Shown here: in pieces, positions 39,235 to 48,155 of the stretch
Position numbering within the stretch: position 1 is the stretch's first letter
How the letters are laid out: the number at the start of each line of letters is the position of its first letter
DNA from: an uncultured Chitinophagaceae bacterium
GTDB taxonomy: Bacteria; Bacteroidota; Bacteroidia; Chitinophagales; Chitinophagaceae
Reading direction: 5' to 3'
DNA length: 64,000 bases
Assembly: GCA_937907395.1 (NCBI GenBank)
Contig: CALCII010000016.1
Location: 124,001 to 188,000, forward strand
Translations under genes and position numbers: made by a program
The notes under the pieces: model-generated
Databases searched by the model: none
The model's input: only the letters and a program-made list of their open reading frames with translations
Told to the model about the DNA's origin: nothing

Positions 39235-41556
39235 TTAATTCTTCTGCTGTGCTTTCTGCATGGCGTTTCCACCACCACTTTGTCCACGTGCACCACCTTG
39301 TCCCTGTTTAAATAAAGTAAAGCGTGATGGCATTTCTTTCACAGGCCACATATTGTTGCTTTCATCAATATCTGCTGTTTCACGCATCGGGTCTATACGA
39401 ATAGCTGTCACTTCCTTGTCTTTGATAAACACTTTCGTCACTTTGTTTTCGTTCAGTTTCCAGATACCAACAGGTATGCGGTCTACGGTTTTTGTTCCAT
39501 CCTTAAAGGTCCATTCAATGATGATGGGCATTACCATGCCACCTTTATTGGTGAACGTGAGTTCGTAGAAATTTTTATTCACCCATTTGCTTTTGTTTTC
39601 TGTATCAACCGGAATTTGTGCTTCACGGTTTTTTTGTTGCATGATAGCATCGGCATTGGGATTGTAATAATAGAAATCACGCAAACTCGTATCTGCATCT
39701 GTTGCAAATGTGATTGTTTTATCTTCCTTATTACGAATCTTTCCTAATGGCTGGAATTCCTGTTGTTGTAATGCGGCAGCATTTGAAGGGGCATTCATTT
39801 TAAACCATTTAACCGTGTCTAACGAAATGTCCACAGGCTCGGTACCATAGTACCATCCTCTCCAGAACCAATCCAGGTCAACAGCACTGGCATCTTCCAT
39901 TGTGCGGAACAGATCGGCAGGGGTGGGATGTTTAAATGCCCATCTTCTTGCATATTCACGGAAAGAGAAATCAAAGAGTTCACGTCCCATTACTGTTTCA
40001 CGAAGAATGTTTAAACCGGTAGCTGCTTTTGCATATGCATTGGCACCTACATTAATTACGTTATCGCCACGTGTCATAATCGGTTCTAACTGATCTTTGG
40101 GCAACTTCATATAATCAGTGATCAGGTGTGCAGGGCCACGGCGACTGGGATAGTTGTTATCAAACTCCTGTTCTGCCAGGTATTGGGTGAATGTATTTAA
40201 ACCTTCGTCCATCCACCAGTACTGGCGCTCATCACTGTTTACAATCATGGGGAAGAAATTGTGTCCCACTTCGTGTATCACCACACCAATCATTCCGTAT
40301 TTAGTGGCTTCACTGTAAGTGCCATCTTTTTCTGTACGGCCATAATTGATAGCGAGCATTGGATATTCCATACCCTGAGATCCTTCTACACTAATGGCTA
40401 CAGGATAAGGATAAGGAATGGTGAATTTGGAATACACTTTGATGGTATGCGCCGTTACTTTGGTTGAGTATTTCCGCCAGAGGCTATAAGCTTCTTTCGG
40501 ATAATAACTCATCGACATAATTTTCTTTCCTTCAATCGTAACAGGCATGGCATCCCATATAAATTTCCGACTGGTTACCCATGCAAAGTCACGTACATTT
40601 TCGGCTTCGTAAATCCAGGTTTTTTTATCGGTGGATTTCTCCTTTTCATTGGCAACGGCCTCATCCAATGTTACTACTTCCACCACATCTTTGGCAGTTT
40701 GTGCCTGCATCCAGCGTTGATACTGGGCAGGAGTGAGGAGTTGTTTATAGTTCTGGCATTCACCGGTAGATGATACAATGAAATCTCCGGGAACGGTCAT
40801 TTTCACTTTAAAATTTCCAAAAGTCAATGCAAACTCTGCACCACCGGCAAACTGTTGATTTTGCCATCCCTGAAAATCACTGTATACAGCGAGGCGTGGA
40901 TACCATTGTGTCATGCAAAAAACAGCATTGCCATCTTCGGGAAATAATTCATATCCACCACGGCTGCGCCAGTAACCACGATCAGGAATTTTATAATTCC
41001 AGTCAATTTTGAATACAAATTTTTGTCCGGGTTTTAATCCAACCGGTAAGTCAATACGCATCATTGTTTTGTTGATGGTATATTTCAATGCAGTTCCTGC
41101 GGCATCTGCAACTTTTGTAATCTTCACGCCCAGGTCCTGTTCTTTTGCCAAACGCCATGCTTCCAGTTGGTTTAACTGGTTGTTAGACATCTGTGCGTCC
41201 ATGCGTGTGCGGTTGGTGATATAACTTTCACTGTTGGGCTCCTGGTAATTACCATCCAACTGAATCCAGAGATACGTAAGTACATCCGGTGAATTGTTGT
41301 AATAAGTAATCGTTTCTGCACCGGTGAGTTTTAAATTGGGTTCGTCCAGTTCACAAGTGATATCATAGTCGGCTCGTTGCTGCCAGTATTTGGGACCGGG
41401 AGCACCGCTGGCGGTACGATATTCATTGGGACTTTGCAACAGGTAGCCCAGCTGTTCAAAGCGGTTACCATGGTTGCTTCCCGGGTTGCTGAGGGGCGGT
41501 TGTGCTACAACTGCAGCCGACATAAGCAGGAATACAAGTAAAAAACGTAATTGCAT
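39235..41556 (-). CDS. M1 family zinc metallopeptidase, exported
   Basis: Exported gluzincin aminopeptidase-like protein of 773 residues. Seen: signal peptide (MQLRFLLVFLLMSAAVVAQ); M1 beta domain (DITCELDEPNLKLTGAETITYYN); the exopeptidase-loop equivalent GMEYPMLAINYG in place of GAMEN; zinc motif VIHEVGHNFFP near residue 427 with the third ligand Glu in WWMDEGLNTF 19 residues on; then a helical domain and a Gly/Gln-rich tail (QGGARGQSGGG). A frame 44 codons longer exists but lacks a reason to be used; the start is set where the signal peptide begins. It follows the HupE gene by 14 bases. Likely periplasmic peptide breakdown; specificity unknown. Confidence 0.9.
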   Translation of the reverse strand: MQLRFLLVFLLMSAAVVAQPPLSNPGSNHGNRFEQLGYLLQSPNEYRTASGAPGPKYWQQRADYDITCELDEPNLKLTGAETITYYNNSPDVLTYLWIQLDGNYQEPNSESYITNRTRMDAQMSNNQLNQLEAWRLAKEQDLGVKITKVADAAGTALKYTINKTMMRIDLPVGLKPGQKFVFKIDWNYKIPDRGYWRSRGGYELFPEDGNAVFCMTQWYPRLAVYSDFQGWQNQQFAGGAEFALTFGNFKVKMTVPGDFIVSSTGECQNYKQLLTPAQYQRWMQAQTAKDVVEVVTLDEAVANEKEKSTDKKTWIYEAENVRDFAWVTSRKFIWDAMPVTIEGKKIMSMSYYPKEAYSLWRKYSTKVTAHTIKVYSKFTIPYPYPVAISVEGSQGMEYPMLAINYGRTEKDGTYSEATKYGMIGVVIHEVGHNFFPMIVNSDERQYWWMDEGLNTFTQYLAEQEFDNNYPSRRGPAHLITDYMKLPKDQLEPIMTRGDNVINVGANAYAKAATGLNILRETVMGRELFDFSFREYARRWAFKHPTPADLFRTMEDASAVDLDWFWRGWYYGTEPVDISLDTVKWFKMNAPSNAAALQQQEFQPLGKIRNKEDKTITFATDADTSLRDFYYYNPNADAIMQQKNREAQIPVDTENKSKWVNKNFYELTFTNKGGMVMPIIIEWTFKDGTKTVDRIPVGIWKLNENKVTKVFIKDKEVTAIRIDPMRETADIDESNNMWPVKEMPSRFTLFKQGQGGARGQSGGGNAMQKAQQKN

Positions 41557-41570
41557 AACTATACTTTGGT

Positions 41571-42149
41571 TTAATTGGGAATACGTTCTAATGCCATCAT
41601 AAAAGCCAGCGAAAAAATACCTCCGCTGATAAACAGGAGCCAGTCTTTCCGTTCTGTTTTCATCAACTGTACAAATACGAATGTGCACAGTAACACAGAG
41701 CCAACAATCACCAGTTGACCCACTTCCAGTCCGATGTTAAAAGCCAGTAATTCTTTTACGATAGATTGCGATTGGCCCAGCATGCTCCGCAGGTAATTGC
41801 TGAAACCCATACCATGAATCAATCCAAAACCCAGTGCTGTAATGTAGCGCCAGCGGGAATGTTGCTGATTATCTGCATTACGCCACAGGTTTTCCATAGC
41901 TGTAATGAGGATGGTGACAGGAATTAAAAATTCAATCCAGTTGCTGGGCACAATAATTTTATTGAACACACTTAATGCCAGTGTGAGGGTGTGCCCCAGC
42001 GTAAAAGCAGTGATCAGTAGGAGCACCCGTTTCCATTCATTAAACAGGTAGGGCAGGCAAAGCGCTGCAACAAAAAGGATATGGTCATATCCTTTCCAGT
42101 CGGTAATGTGATAAATACCTTCCCTGAAATAAAAAGCAAATTCGCTCAT
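41571..42149 (-). CDS. HupE/UreJ-like membrane protein
   Basis: Polytopic inner-membrane protein of 192 residues with about six hydrophobic segments, HupE/UreJ_2 type. Seen: GIYHITDWKGYDHILFVAAL at the start, with the H-x-x-D-x-x-G-x-D-H pattern that in HupE binds nickel; TAFTLGHTLTLALS; FGLIHGMGFSNYL; and FNIGLEVGQL. HupE proteins carry nickel or related metals; whether this one does is inference, since no urease or hydrogenase genes are in the window. It begins the two-gene run HupE-M1 peptidase (14 bases apart) and diverges from the DUF6702 gene, a grouping I know from other Bacteroidota. Confidence 0.82.
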   Translation of the reverse strand: MSEFAFYFREGIYHITDWKGYDHILFVAALCLPYLFNEWKRVLLLITAFTLGHTLTLALSVFNKIIVPSNWIEFLIPVTILITAMENLWRNADNQQHSRWRYITALGFGLIHGMGFSNYLRSMLGQSQSIVKELLAFNIGLEVGQLVIVGSVLLCTFVFVQLMKTERKDWLLFISGGIFSLAFMMALERIPN

Positions 42150-42201
42150 AAATTTTTCGGCCTGTTCTGGAAGATGGAAAATAAATCAGAAGTTTGTGCT
42201 G

Positions 42202-42753
42202 ATGAAATTTAATATGAAAATGGCAGCAAAATTATATAGACGGCAAGGATTGGGACGATCAGTTGTGGTTCCGGTGGTAATGCTGCTGTTCCTGTGGCTC
42301 AGTTCCTTTATGGCGCACCCGTATTATATCAGTGTTACAGAGTTGGAATATAAACCCCGGGAGAAAGAGCTGCAGATAGCGGTAAAAATTTTTACAGATG
42401 ATCTGGAAGATGCATTGAAACAGGCCCATCATCAAAAAATAAATCTGCAGAACAAAGAGGAGCAGAAAAAAAATGAAGCACTGGTTTCTGCGTATTTACA
42501 AAAACATCTGAATATACAGGTTGCGGGTAAAAATCTCAACTACAGTTTCGAAGGAATGCAACAGGAAGAGGAAGCTACCTGGATGTTTCTGCTGGTAAAA
42601 AATGTAGCACCTTTCACAACAGCAACTGTGAATAATGATCTGTTGTATGAAACAAGATCAGACCAGGTGAATATTATGCATTTTGTCAATAAAGGAGACC
42701 GCAAAAGTTACCGGTTAACCAACCCCGATAAATCCTATTCGTTCAGTTGGTGA
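42202..42753 (+). CDS. DUF6702 family exported protein
   Basis: Protein of 183 residues of unknown function. Seen: a basic N-terminus, one hydrophobic signal-type helix (VVVPVVMLLFLWLSSFMA) ending in an Ala, and a mature part beginning HPYYISVTELEYKPREKEL, the hallmark of DUF6702, then an elongated domain of strands and helices ending SYRLTNPDKSYSFSW. Starts could be ATG 42202, 42214 or 42220, or a GTG at 42196; 42202 is used without strong support. Divergent from HupE, which often accompanies it. The stop lies four bases from the convergent neighbour. Confidence 0.75.
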   Translation: MKFNMKMAAKLYRRQGLGRSVVVPVVMLLFLWLSSFMAHPYYISVTELEYKPREKELQIAVKIFTDDLEDALKQAHHQKINLQNKEEQKKNEALVSAYLQKHLNIQVAGKNLNYSFEGMQQEEEATWMFLLVKNVAPFTTATVNNDLLYETRSDQVNIMHFVNKGDRKSYRLTNPDKSYSFSW

Positions 42754-42757
42754 TCTG

Positions 42758-43072
42758 TTAAAAAGCGTTGAGATAAACTTTGGCAGAAAGAACCAGTACC
42801 AGGAATAACATCACCCACAATGCAATATAGTAAACAGCAAATTTATTCTGAAACCGTTGATACAATTTGAAATCATATCCTTTTGGTTCCAGTTTACGTT
42901 GCAATAAAGGTTTCAGGCTGATCAGCTTCAGAAACAGTTCACCGATCATTTTCGATGCATGTTCCGATTTGCTTCTGTATTTCAAATATTCATAACCAAC
43001 CATAAGAAGTCCTCTGAGGAAGTAGATGATAAGGAATAAGAAAATCAAACCATAAAGCACTTGTTCAACCAT
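42758..43072 (-). CDS. Small membrane protein with two terminal helices, unknown
   Basis: No family recognised for this 104-residue protein. Seen: a hydrophobic segment at about 5-27 (VLYGLIFLFLIIYFLRGLLM), a central soluble basic helical part (SKMIGELFLKLISLKPLLQR), and a second hydrophobic segment at about 80-98. Starts at ATG 43072, four bases after the DUF2279 gene stop, so they are one transcript and possibly one functional unit. It faces DUF6702 across a 4-base gap. Function unknown. Confidence 0.68.
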   Translation of the reverse strand: MVEQVLYGLIFLFLIIYFLRGLLMVGYEYLKYRSKSEHASKMIGELFLKLISLKPLLQRKLEPKGYDFKLYQRFQNKFAVYYIALWVMLFLVLVLSAKVYLNAF

Positions 43073-43076
43073 TGGG

Positions 43077-44006
43077 TCAGAATTGTAGGGGGCGTAAGTT
43101 AAATTTTCTTTTTGAATTGTACTCTATTGCCGGGGCAGGGATTTTTAAAAATTGAAGTAAGTATAAAGATGTATTTACTGCTGCTGGTGATTGAATCCTG
43201 TACAAATCTGCATCGGGTGCCAGGTAAAATTGCCGGCTCCTGGTGAACGCAGGAACTGTTTTTCCATTCACCGTTTCGGGATTTTTTATGGCGCCTGTCA
43301 TTCCATCGGCACCATATCCCAATGCAATGTTGGGCCATTCAGGAAACCGGCTGTTGGCAGGTAAAAAGGAGCGGATGTTAAATGAAAGCCAGTACGTTTG
43401 TCCGTTATAATCCTTCATGAGCCGTGATGCCCAGTTATTACCCAGCAAGTTGGGATTGTATTTGGCATAAGGGCTGAAACTGGCAGAGAATTTCAAATGA
43501 ATCCGTTGATTGCCCCAGAAATGTTGCTGGGCTGCAAACAAAGCTGTACCGGAAATATTTGCCAGCATATCACCTTTGGAGAATCCCCATCCTTTGGAAA
43601 AACCATCCATTACTTCAATGATACTCATATAAGCCAGGGCTGATAATGCACTGGTGGTAATAGCTGTTCCCGGTTTTACACCGCTCCATCGCAAGAGATC
43701 ATGATGCATGGAAGCGAGGGTATAAGCAGTTGTGGCATGCCCCACTTTATCTACCTGGAACCATTCGTTATTATCATTCAGAAAATGAAACCGGCTTCTT
43801 GGGAATTTCCTGTACCAGAGGTAGTAAAGCCCAATAGAAGTGGCCGTAAACAACAGTGTTTCCCCGATCACAACTTTTCGTACCCTGTCTGGCCGGTATT
43901 GATCCGAAGGTGGTAAAAAAAACTGTTGCCCGTGCACATCCTGCAGGAATAACACTGCCAGCACCAACAGCAGCCAACTCTTTCGTATATGCGTTTTTAG
44001 CGGCAT
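43077..44006 (-). CDS. DUF2279 family protein
   Basis: Predicted envelope protein of 309 residues. Seen: a signal or anchor helix (SWLLLVLAVLFLQDVHGQ), then a membrane-associated domain with YLWYRKFPRSRFHFLNDNNE, QVDKVGHATTAYTLAS, and EVMDGFSKGWGFSKGDMLAN, the conserved blocks of DUF2279 (function unknown), and a beta-rich C-terminal half that could form part of a barrel. ATG 44006 is used because the codon at 44015 is TTG. Four bases upstream of the 104-residue membrane protein gene; divergent from the phosphohexomutase gene. Confidence 0.78.
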   Translation of the reverse strand: MPLKTHIRKSWLLLVLAVLFLQDVHGQQFFLPPSDQYRPDRVRKVVIGETLLFTATSIGLYYLWYRKFPRSRFHFLNDNNEWFQVDKVGHATTAYTLASMHHDLLRWSGVKPGTAITTSALSALAYMSIIEVMDGFSKGWGFSKGDMLANISGTALFAAQQHFWGNQRIHLKFSASFSPYAKYNPNLLGNNWASRLMKDYNGQTYWLSFNIRSFLPANSRFPEWPNIALGYGADGMTGAIKNPETVNGKTVPAFTRSRQFYLAPDADLYRIQSPAAVNTSLYLLQFLKIPAPAIEYNSKRKFNLRPLQF

Positions 44007-44060
44007 TGACTGCAAAATACGGAAGCTTTAAAAACCCTGTGCATTATTCAATAGAATTGA

Positions 44061-44068
44061 TACATTTG
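44061..44068 (+). promoter_or_regulatory. -7 promoter box of the phosphohexomutase gene
   Basis: TACATTTG, a full TAnnTTTG match, 20 bases before ATG 44089. Confidence 0.6.
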
Positions 44069-44088
44069 GAATCCTAAAAAAATCGACT

Positions 44089-45810
44089 ATGCAGGAAACT
44101 ATTCAGGCCAATGTTGAGAAATGGCTTAACGGAAATTTTGAGCAAAGTGTAAAAGATGAAATACGCAAAATGCAACAGGATCATCCAGATGATCTTGCTG
44201 AAGCATTTTACCGGAACCTGGAATTTGGTACAGGCGGTTTACGTGGTATTATGGGTATTGGCACCAACCGCATGAATAAATATACTGTTGGTATGGCCAC
44301 ACAGGGTTATGCCAACTATCTCAAGCAATGCTTTGGTGATGTGAAAGTAGCCATTGCTCATGATTGCCGCAACAACAGCCGTTTTTTTGCCGAAACAACG
44401 GCGAATGTATTTGCTGCCAACGGAATCAAAGTGTATTTGTTTGAAGCATTGCGTCCAACGCCTGAGTTGAGTTTTGCTATTCGTCATCTTGGTTGCCAGG
44501 GTGGTGTTGTTTGTACTGCTTCGCATAATCCGAAAGAGTATAATGGATATAAAGCCTATTGGAATGATGGTTCACAATTAGTGCCGCCACATGATAAAAA
44601 TGTAATTGCAGAAGTGGATAAAATTGCTTCGGTAGATGATGTGAAATGGAGTGGTGGTGAACAGAATATCACCATTATTGGCAAAGAACTGGACGAAGCA
44701 TATATGGGTATGGTGAAAAGTTTATCGGTGTATCCGGAAGTTTGTGAAGCACAGAAAGATTTAAAAGTTGTATATACACCCATTCATGGCAGTGGCATTG
44801 TTCTGGTTCCCGAAGTATTAAACCGTTTTGGATTTACCAATGTGACAGTGGTGGAAGAACAAAGTACTCCCGATGGTAATTTCCCAACAGTGGTTTATCC
44901 CAACCCGGAAGAGACGGAAGCAATGAGTATGGGATTAAAGAAAGCAAAGGAGATTGATGCTGATATTCTCTTGGGTACCGATCCTGATGCCGACCGTGTG
45001 GCCATTGGTGTAAAGAATCATAAAGGCGAATGGGTGCTGCTGAATGGTAACCAAACAGCCATGATTGCGTTCAACTATATGATTGAAGCACGTAAGGCAA
45101 AAGGCATTGCACAACCCAATGATATGGTGGTTAAAACAATTGTTACCACCAACATGATTGATGTGATTGCCAAAGCAAACAACGTAGCTTGTTATAATGT
45201 GTTAACCGGTTTCAAATGGATTGCAGAACGTATCCGTGAACTGGAAGGGAAAGAAAAATACATCATTGGCGGTGAAGAAAGTTTTGGTTTAATGATTGGC
45301 GACCAGATCCGTGATAAAGATGGTGTGAGTGCTGTAGCTCTTGCCTGCGAAATGGCAGCTTATGAAAAGAACAAAGGCAGGAGCCTTTTTGAAAAGCTGA
45401 TTGATCTGTATGTGCAGTATGGTTTTTATAAAGAACATCTCATTTCTATTACCAAGAAAGGAATGAATGGTCAAAAAGAAATTGCTGAGATGATGGAAGG
45501 CTACCGTAACAACACACCAGCTACCATCAATGGTTCAGCGGTGGTGGAGTTGCTCGACTACCAGTTGCAGAAAGGTAAAAACCTGCAAACAGGTGAGGAG
45601 TGGACGATTTCATTACCTAAGTCAAATGTATTGCAGTTTATCCTGGCCGATGGTAGTAAAATTTCTGCACGTCCCAGTGGTACAGAGCCCAAAATTAAGT
45701 TTTACTTCAGTGTGAATACAAAGCTCAACAGTGCCGCTGAGTTCGACAAAGTACACGAGCAACTGAATCAGCAAATTCAGGGAATCATTGCTGATATGGG
45801 TTTGAAATAA
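44089..45810 (+). CDS. Phospho-sugar mutase (phosphoglucomutase/phosphomannomutase)
   Basis: Interconverts hexose 1- and 6-phosphates, feeding nucleotide-sugar and glycogen pathways. Seen over 573 residues: active-site phosphoserine loop VCTASHNPKEYNGYKAYW; metal loop LGTDPDADRVAIG; sugar-binding loop IIGGEESFGLMIGD; and phosphate-binding ARPSGTEPKIKFYF near the C-terminus. The order and length match the alpha-D-phosphohexomutase superfamily, long (PGM2/PgcA-like) branch. Whether glucose or mannose phosphate is preferred cannot be read. Own promoter and own terminator, so monocistronic. Confidence 0.94.
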   Translation: MQETIQANVEKWLNGNFEQSVKDEIRKMQQDHPDDLAEAFYRNLEFGTGGLRGIMGIGTNRMNKYTVGMATQGYANYLKQCFGDVKVAIAHDCRNNSRFFAETTANVFAANGIKVYLFEALRPTPELSFAIRHLGCQGGVVCTASHNPKEYNGYKAYWNDGSQLVPPHDKNVIAEVDKIASVDDVKWSGGEQNITIIGKELDEAYMGMVKSLSVYPEVCEAQKDLKVVYTPIHGSGIVLVPEVLNRFGFTNVTVVEEQSTPDGNFPTVVYPNPEETEAMSMGLKKAKEIDADILLGTDPDADRVAIGVKNHKGEWVLLNGNQTAMIAFNYMIEARKAKGIAQPNDMVVKTIVTTNMIDVIAKANNVACYNVLTGFKWIAERIRELEGKEKYIIGGEESFGLMIGDQIRDKDGVSAVALACEMAAYEKNKGRSLFEKLIDLYVQYGFYKEHLISITKKGMNGQKEIAEMMEGYRNNTPATINGSAVVELLDYQLQKGKNLQTGEEWTISLPKSNVLQFILADGSKISARPSGTEPKIKFYFSVNTKLNSAAEFDKVHEQLNQQIQGIIADMGLK

Positions 45811-45829
45811 ACAATCAAAGTTTCATTCA

Positions 45830-45864
45830 AAAGCCGTTGTGATTTTATTGCAACGGCTTTTTTT
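45830..45864 (+). terminator. Terminator of the phosphohexomutase gene
   Basis: Stem AAAGCCGTTG (45830-45839) with CAACGGCTTT (45851-45860), 11-base loop, T run to 45864. Confidence 0.88.
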
Positions 45865-45915
45865 ATTCCTTCCTTCAGCCACTCATTCATTCATTCATTA
45901 TCTTGCACCTGCTTT

Positions 45916-46581
45916 ATGAGAAGATTTGAAGATACTTACCGTCACAAAGGATTGCGAAAGAAACTGACAGAGCAGCTCCGTAACAAAGGCATTACAGATG
46001 AACGTGTGCTGGATGCTATTAATACCATCCCCCGTCATTACTTTTTGGATACGGCTTTTGATGAGATTGCATATGAAGACCGTGCCTTTCCCATAGGTGA
46101 GGGGCAAACCATTTCTCAACCCTATACTGTAGCTTATCAATCTCAGCTGCTGGAAGTAAAGCCTTTCGAAAAAGTGCTGGAAATCGGCACCGGTAGCGCT
46201 TACCAGGCTTGTGTACTGGCCGAGATGGGAGCACAGGTGTACACCATTGAGCGCCAGAAAAAATTATTCGATTTCAATAAAGCCTCTTTCCCCTTTCTGA
46301 AGAAATATCTCAATATCAAATTCTTTTATGGTGATGGTTTTGAAGGGCTGCCCACATTTGCTCCTTTTGATAAAGTAATTATCACTGCAGCGGCACCCTT
46401 TATCCCTCCTAAGTTGATTGATCAAATGAAACCGGGTGCACGAATGGTGATTCCCGTAGATGAAGGCGATGCGCAGCGTATGAAACGTATTACCAAAAAG
46501 GCAGATGGTAGTTATGAAGAAGAGTTTTTTGATCTCTTTTCCTTTGTTCCTATGCTGGGTGGAAAACAGAAAGGGGCATAA
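45916..46581 (+). CDS. pcm: Protein-L-isoaspartate O-methyltransferase
   Basis: Repairs isoaspartyl residues in aged proteins by SAM-dependent methyl esterification. Seen over 221 residues: PRHYFLDTAFDEIAYEDRAFP, GQTISQPYTVAYQSQLL (substrate pocket), the SAM motif VLEIGTGSAYQACVLAEMG, YTIERQKKL, and GDGFEGLPTFAPFDKVIITAA. Motifs I to III are in order and complete. ATG 45916 is used; only a poor match to a -7 box (TATCTTGC) lies upstream. An adjacent short CATT tandem (about 45885-45899) has no visible function. Confidence 0.94.
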   Translation: MRRFEDTYRHKGLRKKLTEQLRNKGITDERVLDAINTIPRHYFLDTAFDEIAYEDRAFPIGEGQTISQPYTVAYQSQLLEVKPFEKVLEIGTGSAYQACVLAEMGAQVYTIERQKKLFDFNKASFPFLKKYLNIKFFYGDGFEGLPTFAPFDKVIITAAAPFIPPKLIDQMKPGARMVIPVDEGDAQRMKRITKKADGSYEEEFFDLFSFVPMLGGKQKGA

Positions 46582-46638
46582 CCAATCAGTTGATGGGTTG
46601 TTTTACAGCTGCACATGACGAAGATCAGTTATTTCGGG

Positions 46639-46669
46639 TTTGACCTGCATCAGAAGCAGGTTAATTTTG
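46639..46669 (+). promoter_or_regulatory. Promoter with spacer-filling palindrome, U32-ferredoxin operon
   Basis: TTTG at 46639-46642, TAATTTTG at 46662-46669, spacer exactly 19 bases. The whole spacer is an inverted repeat: ACCTGC-ATCAGAA-GCAGGT (46643-46661). It is the clearest full promoter in the window and the palindrome is a candidate operator. An outer repeat TTTCGGG/CCCGAAA also brackets it. Confidence 0.65.
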
Positions 46670-46696
46670 CACCCCGAAAATCAGAACAACATTTTC

Positions 46697-47938
46697 ATGA
46701 ATAAGAAACCGGAATTACTGGCTCCGGCCGGTGGATTTGATTCTATGCAGGCGGCCATCAATGCAGGTGCCGATGCGGTGTACTTTGGTGTGGAGCAGCT
46801 GAACATGCGCACCCGATCTTCAGAAGGCTTTACAATCGCCGATATTAAAGATGTGGCTGCGCTGTGCCATGCTAATCATATCAAGGCTTACATCACCCTG
46901 AATACTGTAATGTATGATCATGATATGCAATTACTGCGTACTATTCTTCACGAGGTAAAGCAAGCGGGTATTGATGCGGTGATTGCAGCCGATTTTGCTG
47001 TCATGCAGCTTTGTTCTGAGTTGAAAATTCCACTTCATGTTTCCACACAGGCGAATGTGAGTAATGTAGCCGCTTTACAATTCTTTGCGCCGCTGGCAGA
47101 TGTGGTGGTGCTGGCACGTGAATTAACGCTACAGCAAATTGCACAGATCACCCGTGACATTGAGCGGAAAGATATTCGTGGTGTATCGGGCAACCTGTTG
47201 CAGATCGAAATCTTTGTTCATGGTGCTATGTGTATGGCTATATCGGGAAAATGTTACATGAGTTTACATTCACAAAATGCATCTGCCAACAGAGGTGCCT
47301 GTGTACAGAATTGCCGCCGCCCATACAAAGTAACCGATGCAGAAACAGGAGAAGAGTTGTTGATTGATGGTGAATACATCATGTCTCCCAAAGACCTTTG
47401 CACCATCAATGTATTAGACCAGGTGATTGCAAGTGGTGTTCATGTGTTGAAGATTGAAGGAAGAAGTAAAGGTGCCGAATATGTGCATACTGTTACATCT
47501 TGTTACAGGGAGGCAATCGATGCTGTGGCAGATGGTACTTATTCTAAGGAAAAGATAGCAGATTGGGAACAACGTTTGGCAACAGTATATAACAGGGGAT
47601 TCTGGGAAGGACATTACCTGGGGCATCCTTTGGGCGAATGGACCAAACAGCCCGGCTCTGTTGCAACAGAAAAAAAAGTGTACATAGGTAAAGGAGTACG
47701 TTATTATCCTAAAATCCAGGTTGGCGAATTTTATATCGAAACAGGATCTTTAAAAACAGGGGATACCATTTTGATTACAGGCCGTGCTCATGGAATGATC
47801 AAAGAGGAATTAAAAAAACTCACTGTGAATGGAGCGGATGCTTCCTTAGCAGCGAAAGGAGATAAGCTCACATTGGTAGTGCCAACAAAAGTGGGGCCGG
47901 GAGATAAACTGTATAAAATTGTTGCTGCCGATGCCTAA
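46697..47938 (+). CDS. Peptidase U32 family protein (TrhP/RlhA-like)
   Basis: Radical-free U32 family enzyme; the best-studied members (TrhP, RlhA) help hydroxylate tRNA uridine-34 or 23S rRNA rather than cut proteins, so an RNA-modifying role is likelier than collagenase. Seen over 413 residues: KPELLAPAGGFDSMQAAINA at the start, DAVYFGVEQLNMR, and the cysteine cluster segment GKCYMSLHSQNASANRGACV plus QNCRRPYKV (three Cys) that in TrhP ligates an iron-sulfur cluster; then a C-terminal beta-barrel region. Start ATG 46697 follows the promoter; an upstream extension is rejected. The last eight bases overlap the ferredoxin gene. Confidence 0.88.
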   Translation: MNKKPELLAPAGGFDSMQAAINAGADAVYFGVEQLNMRTRSSEGFTIADIKDVAALCHANHIKAYITLNTVMYDHDMQLLRTILHEVKQAGIDAVIAADFAVMQLCSELKIPLHVSTQANVSNVAALQFFAPLADVVVLARELTLQQIAQITRDIERKDIRGVSGNLLQIEIFVHGAMCMAISGKCYMSLHSQNASANRGACVQNCRRPYKVTDAETGEELLIDGEYIMSPKDLCTINVLDQVIASGVHVLKIEGRSKGAEYVHTVTSCYREAIDAVADGTYSKEKIADWEQRLATVYNRGFWEGHYLGHPLGEWTKQPGSVATEKKVYIGKGVRYYPKIQVGEFYIETGSLKTGDTILITGRAHGMIKEELKKLTVNGADASLAAKGDKLTLVVPTKVGPGDKLYKIVAADA

Positions 47939-48155
47939 GATTGTTCATTACAGAAATTCATGCATTGGTTGCGGAGTTTGTTATCAAATGCAACCTGCTT
48001 ACTGGCGTATGTCAAAGAAGGATGGGAAAGCAACTTTGCTGAATGCAAAGAATAAAAAAGAAGTATATGTGACAGAACTGATGATAGATGATGAAGCACA
48101 TTCGAAACAAGTAATGGCGGCATGCCCTGTACGGGTTATAAAAATCATGCAATAA
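47931..48155 (+). CDS. Small [4Fe-4S] ferredoxin
   Basis: Electron carrier of 74 residues. Seen: one cluster motif C-I-G-C-G-V-C (about 12-18) with the distant Cys in AACPVRVIKI near the end, hence a single [4Fe-4S] cluster; no second motif. ATG 47931 overlaps the U32 stop by eight bases, so translation is coupled, which suggests that it feeds electrons to the U32 iron-sulfur enzyme. The stop lies inside the left arm of the long terminator hairpin. This U32/ferredoxin pairing is consistent with the family's iron-sulfur chemistry but is inference here. Confidence 0.9.
   Translation: MPKIVHYRNSCIGCGVCYQMQPAYWRMSKKDGKATLLNAKNKKEVYVTELMIDDEAHSKQVMAACPVRVIKIMQ

Noticed and set aside
45883..45899. 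Short CATT tandem repeat before pcm
   Set aside because: Only about four units, not in a coding frame and without a -33/-7 relation that would suggest phase variation.
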